Positions 62,501 through 64,000 of a stretch of DNA of 64,000 nucleotides are shown piece after piece (position 1 is the stretch's first letter; the number at the start of each line of letters is the position of its first letter). Under the pieces are notes generated by a model. It saw nothing but the letters and a program-made list of their open reading frames with translations, was not told the origin of the DNA and did no database searches. Position numbers and translations under genes: made by a program. This DNA is from Paenibacillus_AR mesotrionivorans (GTDB lineage Bacteria > Bacillota > Bacilli > Paenibacillales > NBRC-103111), in the NCBI RefSeq assembly GCF_046098205.1, contig NZ_JBJURJ010000010.1:62001-126000 (forward strand). Direction: 5' to 3'.

Positions 62501-62684
62501 TCATTCCGTAAGGATTATTAAAATCTTCTTCACCGTTGATCACGGTCCAGCTGTATCCCTCATCGATAATAGGGTCTACATTCGCATGAGCAACTGGAGT
62601 CAACATCGGTGTTACGGTAGAAACAAACATCATGAATCCCATTACCATAGCTAACAGCCTTCTGTAACCTCTTGCATGCTGCAT
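56556..62684 (-). CDS. Giant NHL-repeat, Ig-like, InlB-repeat, SLH surface protein
   Basis: A 2042-aa surface protein. The signal peptide ends near VAHANVD (residue ~35). NHL-type beta-propeller blades fill about residues 40-300 (GIAVDSHGTVYVADTFNSKIKKL), 400-650 and 860-1090, separated by Ig-like 'YQWYSNT' domains. Four near-identical 107-residue Ig-like units follow (about 1100-1520). Then come an InlB-type B-repeat (YNVTYHVQDG ... GYTFGGWYKDAAG ... LYAKW), a Gly/Asp-rich linker, a further beta-domain and three C-terminal SLH modules (FKDVEQHWAQQDVND, FTDVQASDWYYTAVQT, FADAAAVSDWAKTG). Probably a large adhesin or binding platform held on the wall polymer. The ATG is followed by a Met/Val-rich TM segment; GGGAG lies upstream. 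Confidence 0.9.
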   Translation of the reverse strand: MQHARGYRRLLAMVMGFMMFVSTVTPMLTPVAHANVDPIIDEGYSWTVINGEEDFNNPYGMTMDASGNLYVVDGNNDKIKTFSMGHWTTKEVAIRLLNPRAVAIDRNGNMYVVDTFNNLIKKFSNNVWTDITNGEGFSGPFGIAVDSHGTVYVADTFNSKIKKLVNEKWVDITYNGLFQYPEGLFVDESGMVYVADTGNNTVKKLVQESWTEVTGGELQEPRGVAVSSIGELYVTDSGNNKVKKWSNGVWTNLTGSGSFRYPTGIAVDPAGTVYVSDSENNKVKRLTATNNASMPSIGTQPAGATVTTGTAGLSLNVTAAVYDSGTLSYQWYSNTTNSASGWTEIPGATQSSYTAPTTAPGTTYYYVVVTNTNPHVTGIQTVKAASSVAAVAVSAEPVTQGWTDITNSGGFSGLGGLVIDDNGILHVVDAGNNTVKKLLDNVWTQMSGLEGNEGRFNDIAMDTNGNLYVLDANGPSITMLSGGAWTSLDPSGLIRPSDVAVDKNGNVYVTDNFTSLKMLVEDRWVDIASTAGFSKPTAVTVDSEGNLYVADNDRIKKQSGGVWTDVTGSTPFIFAIMLSADDNGNIYAADTINGIVRKLSGGIWTDLSSPGEFMMPAGIAADKSGNVYVSDAMAKKIKKLTVASTVVNAATPSITSQPEGAAVNVGDARPTLSVAANVTDGGILSYQWYSNTENSTSGSTAIAGAIGSSYEPLTTTAGTTYYYVVVKNTNTEVTGAQTKLATSHIAAVTVNPPVPAASPTILNHPYGDTVYAGDIVTLGVTATKSDAGALSYQWYSNTVESMENATLIEDATADFYQPAADTAGVMYYYVAVKNTLGSQSATTYSSIAKVTIKAAPVTGDWIDITGYRPVNGPIDVAASNDGTLYVADAHQLKRRVADGGWQAITPPVGQITGITTDSNGALYLIMKSSSMVLKYSEGGWGAIIAEGLSDPVDVAVDNQGNIYAADTEFRRIMKLVGDQWENVTDSYINAAGLAVGHDGTIYVTDHNNRVKKLSGSSWVDITGEAVFLNPKGIGVDSRGDVYVADSGNSVVRKLSGNEWTDVSIKDEFFVPYGMFVAGNGEVYVCDIDAGLIKKLAAPALAPSITTQPTGATVKVGDIGPVLSVTAKSNDDGQLSYQWYRNDTPSTNGAFMIEGATSSSYTISTENESSRYYYVVVTNTQNGANGNKTAKVISAFVKVTVEEVVNAAEPTIMGQPVGSTVKVGDADPVLSVTAKSNDDGQLSYQWYRNDTPSTNGAFMIGGATSSSYTISTENESSRYYYVVVTNTQNGANGNKTAKVISAFVKVTVEEVVNAAEPTIMGQPVGSTVKVGDADPVLSVTAKSNDDGQLSYQWYRNDTPSTSGAFMIEGATGSSYTVSTENESDRYYYVVVTNTQNAANGDKTAEVISAFVKVTVEEVVNAAEPTIMSQPVGSTVKVGDADPVLSVTAKSNDDGQLSYQWYRNDTPSTNGAFMIEGATESTFAVPTDTAGIFYYYVIVTSTNPAAGEPTTATSHVAKVIIELPAYNVTYHVQDGKNYYVGISHGSKVPKMKDPERTGYTFGGWYKDAAGTVAWNFDTDVVTGDVTLYAKWTENSSSGDGDGGSDDNTDNGPGVASGNQSGGAPVPANDAVIVLVNGREEKIGKSASSTEGDRTVTTITVNPQQLEDKLQAEGQGAVVTIPVSAKSDVVVGELNGQMVKNMEDKQAVLVVQTGTASYTIPSVQVDIASISKQLGSAAALEEIKVQIRIAEPEAAMLKVGETANGQNGLTLVAPPVHFTVEASYEGQTVEVTKFSAYVERTIALPEGIDPNKITTGIVTEADGSVRHVPTKVTVIGGKYYAQINSLTNSMYSVIWHPLTFKDVEQHWAQQDVNDMGSRLVVNGVGDGLFNPDAAITRAEFAAIVMRGLGLKPVGGSAVFTDVQASDWYYTAVQTTSNYKLIDGFEDGTFRPNEKITREQAMLIIARAMAVTKLQDKLPAKEISELLKPFADAAAVSDWAKTGITASLQAGLVTGRSADELAPQASITRAEVATIVKRLLKESGLI
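58130..59390 (-). repeat. Tandem 321-bp repeats coding Ig-like units
   Basis: Identical stretches such as the one containing CGGTGCTGCCCACCGGTTGA recur at a spacing of exactly 321 bp (107 codons), at about 58385, 58706 and 59027. Four Ig-like units are covered; the two middle ones are nearly identical at the DNA level, whereas the outer ones differ by scattered bases. This points to recent duplication or gene conversion, so copy number may vary between strains. Confidence 0.85.
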
Positions 62685-62710
62685 TCATTTCACTCCCGTT
62701 TCACACTTTT

Positions 62711-62734
62711 ACTTTGTAAGTCCTTCTACAAAGT
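62711..62734 (-). promoter_or_regulatory. 8-bp inverted repeat in the leader of the giant SLH gene
   Basis: ACTTTGTA-N8-TACAAAGT lies 26-50 bases upstream of the start codon. It could be an operator or an mRNA leader stem-loop. No convincing -10/-35 pair was found upstream. Confidence 0.45.
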
Positions 62735-62953
62735 TCACATTCCATTCTACCGACAGCGTCTTGCAAAATTCTCACAAACCCCCGCTAAATTCCCATAATA
62801 TTGTCAATTTAAATCGAATAATGTAGAAGTTCGCGAATTGTTCACAAAATAGCCGGGTCGCCTCAGTTTCCTGTAGAGCCCATGCGGCAGATTGGCCACC
62901 TCTTTGTTGGGTTGCTAACCTGTGAGGTAACGGTGATACAGGTGGCAAAGCTG

Positions 62954-63136
62954 TAGCGGAACTCAGCGACTCTTAGCAAGCTAAATACGCCCGATTTGAA
63001 ACGTAACGGAACCAAGCGACTCTTACCGCTCATTTCGGCTGCTTCCTCCCCTCTAATTTGCCGCTAAGAGACGGAGAGTTCCGTTAAAAACCCGCAGAGG
63101 TCATTTTGGCTGTCTAAGCATCTCTCAGTTCCGTTA
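62954..63136. repeat. Four-unit inverted element 3 (two direct, two inverted units, 50-bp period)
   Basis: Four 24-bp units starting TAACGGAACT and ending CTCTTAGC lie at 62954-62977 and 63004-63027 (plus) and 63063-63086 and 63113-63136 (minus). Offsets are exactly 50 bp in each half. One unit contains the palindrome ACGGA-N4-TCCGT. It occupies the centre of the 603-base gap between two minus-strand genes. The flanking stretches 62735-62953 and 63137-63190 show no gene. Confidence 0.85.
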
Positions 63137-63195
63137 AAACTTCACACGTTGCTCCCACTCGTCCTGACTGCCAAACAAGACAAACAGACACAAAA

Positions 63196-63232
63196 AAGCT
63201 GGACGGAAAACTTGTGGTTTTCCGCTCAGCTT
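63196..63232 (-). terminator. Intrinsic terminator of the sugar permease gene
   Basis: On the minus strand AAGCTGAGCGGAAAAC pairs with GTTTTCCGTCCAGCTT (two mismatches) and is followed by TTTT. It lies about 55 bases after the permease stop. Confidence 0.7.
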
Positions 63233-63287
63233 ATTTATTTCGGGACTCTTCAGTCAGCCCCTTGCCATATCCTGCTCCCCGCTAATT

Positions 63288-64000
63288 TTACCCCTTCACC
63301 GCCCCTGCCGTAACCCCCTCCATGATCTGCTCGCTTAGAATGAAGAAGGCCACAACAATGGGCAGCATACTGATGACCAGTGTTGCTCCGATGGCGCCCC
63401 AGTCCGTGCTGTATTGCCCAACGAAATTTTGCACGCCTACCGTTAAGGTTTTCAGATGATCCGAGCTGATGAACGTATTGACGAAGATGAACTCATTCCA
63501 GTTATAAATCATGTTAATAATCACGGTAGTGGTTAAGACGGATATGGTCATGGGAAGAACCACTCTGAAGAACATCCGGTTGACCGTGCAGCCATCCATC
63601 ACCGCCGCTTCTTCAATTTCCCGGGGCAGGGCGTAATAGGCACCCAGCAGAATCATAATCGTAATCGGCATATTGAAGGCGGTATACGACAGGATCACCG
63701 ACAGCGGGTGGTCCTTCAGATTAAAATCCGAAAACAGGCTGAACAGCGGAATCAAGGTGGAATGCACGGGAATCATCATCCCGGTCATAAACAGCCCCAG
63801 AACCAGAGAACGGTTCCTCCATCTCATCCGGGTAATGGCATAGGTGACCATGCTGGCCAGCAGCACCGTCAATATTACCGCCGTCACCGTAATCCACACG
63901 CTGTTCATGAAATAGTGGCCAATCTGGCCCTCTGTCCACACCTTGGTATAATTCCCCCAGCGGGGATGGAGAGGCAGGGCAAAGGGAGACAGATTAAACA
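63288..64000 (-). CDS. MalG-type ABC sugar transporter permease, 5' end outside the window
   Basis: The frame is open to the right edge, so the N-terminus is missing; about 237 codons are visible. It shows five of the expected six TM helices, the leading extracytoplasmic strand (LPLHPRWGNYTKVWTEGQIGHYFMNSVWIT) and the EAA loop (YYALPREIEEAAVMDGCTVNRMFFRVVLPM) that contacts the ATPase, which is typical of CUT1 carbohydrate uptake systems. It is the last gene of its operon, because a terminator follows; the MalF-like permease and binding protein genes probably lie beyond the right edge. Confidence 0.9.
   Translation of the reverse strand, partial: FNLSPFALPLHPRWGNYTKVWTEGQIGHYFMNSVWITVTAVILTVLLASMVTYAITRMRWRNRSLVLGLFMTGMMIPVHSTLIPLFSLFSDFNLKDHPLSVILSYTAFNMPITIMILLGAYYALPREIEEAAVMDGCTVNRMFFRVVLPMTISVLTTTVIINMIYNWNEFIFVNTFISSDHLKTLTVGVQNFVGQYSTDWGAIGATLVISMLPIVVAFFILSEQIMEGVTAGAVKG

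Overview
The window looks like a piece of a Paenibacillus-type (low-GC-phylum, endospore-former lineage) chromosome. The signs are S-layer-homology (SLH) surface proteins, many lipoproteins, strong AAGGAGG-type ribosome binding sites, frequent GTG/TTG starts, 7TMR-DISM and LiaS/DesK-like histidine kinases and an extracytoplasmic MsrAB. The assignment rests on gene content only. No rRNA, tRNA, phage, transposase or CRISPR array was found.

Layout. 1-4.2 kb: a pectate lyase cut by the left edge, followed by an SLH protein. 4.2-9.2 kb: a TetR-controlled four-gene export operon (TetR, MFS, FtsX-type permease, ABC ATPase) with a palindromic operator. 9.7-12 kb: a UvrD/PcrA-like helicase. 12.1-14.7 kb: membrane protein and AraC regulator, then an SDR gene preceded by 21-bp-spaced direct repeats. 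14.8-16.3 kb: VOC protein and divergent WYL regulator. 16.5-22.4 kb: a large hybrid histidine kinase whose apparent operon runs into an ankyrin protein, an SMI1/KNR4 protein and a DUF1905/YdeI protein. 22.6-29.4 kb: RlmA-like methyltransferase, GGDEF protein, zinc-ribbon/LRR membrane protein, SAM methyltransferase, AraC regulator, alpha/beta hydrolase, DUF1304 protein. 29.4-38.3 kb: giant HEAT-like protein, GT2 glycosyltransferase, three lipoproteins, SelO. 38.4-42.7 kb: VOC, ECF sigma factor, a GyrI-like remnant, SemiSWEET-like protein, two small unknown proteins, amidohydrolase. 42.8-47.9 kb: a two-component system divergent from an ABC-2 exporter operon that ends in a 57-codon membrane peptide. 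48-51.2 kb: two unknown membrane/secreted proteins and an unrecognised 566-aa protein. 51.7-56.5 kb: a co-oriented run of secreted Met/Asp-rich protein, OmpR/PhoB-type two-component system, CcdA, TlpA-like lipoprotein and MsrAB lipoprotein. 56.5-62.7 kb: a 2042-aa NHL/Ig/SLH surface protein. 63.3 kb to the right edge: a MalG-type sugar permease, cut by the edge.

Two observations stand out. First, four wide intergenic gaps each hold one element of about 175-187 bp with the same plan: two direct copies of a 20-26-bp unit exactly 50-51 bp apart, then two inverted copies also 50-51 bp apart. The unit sequence differs between elements but is shared within each. Second, the 51.7-56.5 kb run reads as an extracytoplasmic methionine-sulfoxide repair chain (CcdA to thioredoxin-like lipoprotein to MsrAB) with its own two-component system and a secreted protein carrying 12 methionines in 34 residues, encoded by an 18-bp minisatellite, as a candidate oxidant sink or substrate.
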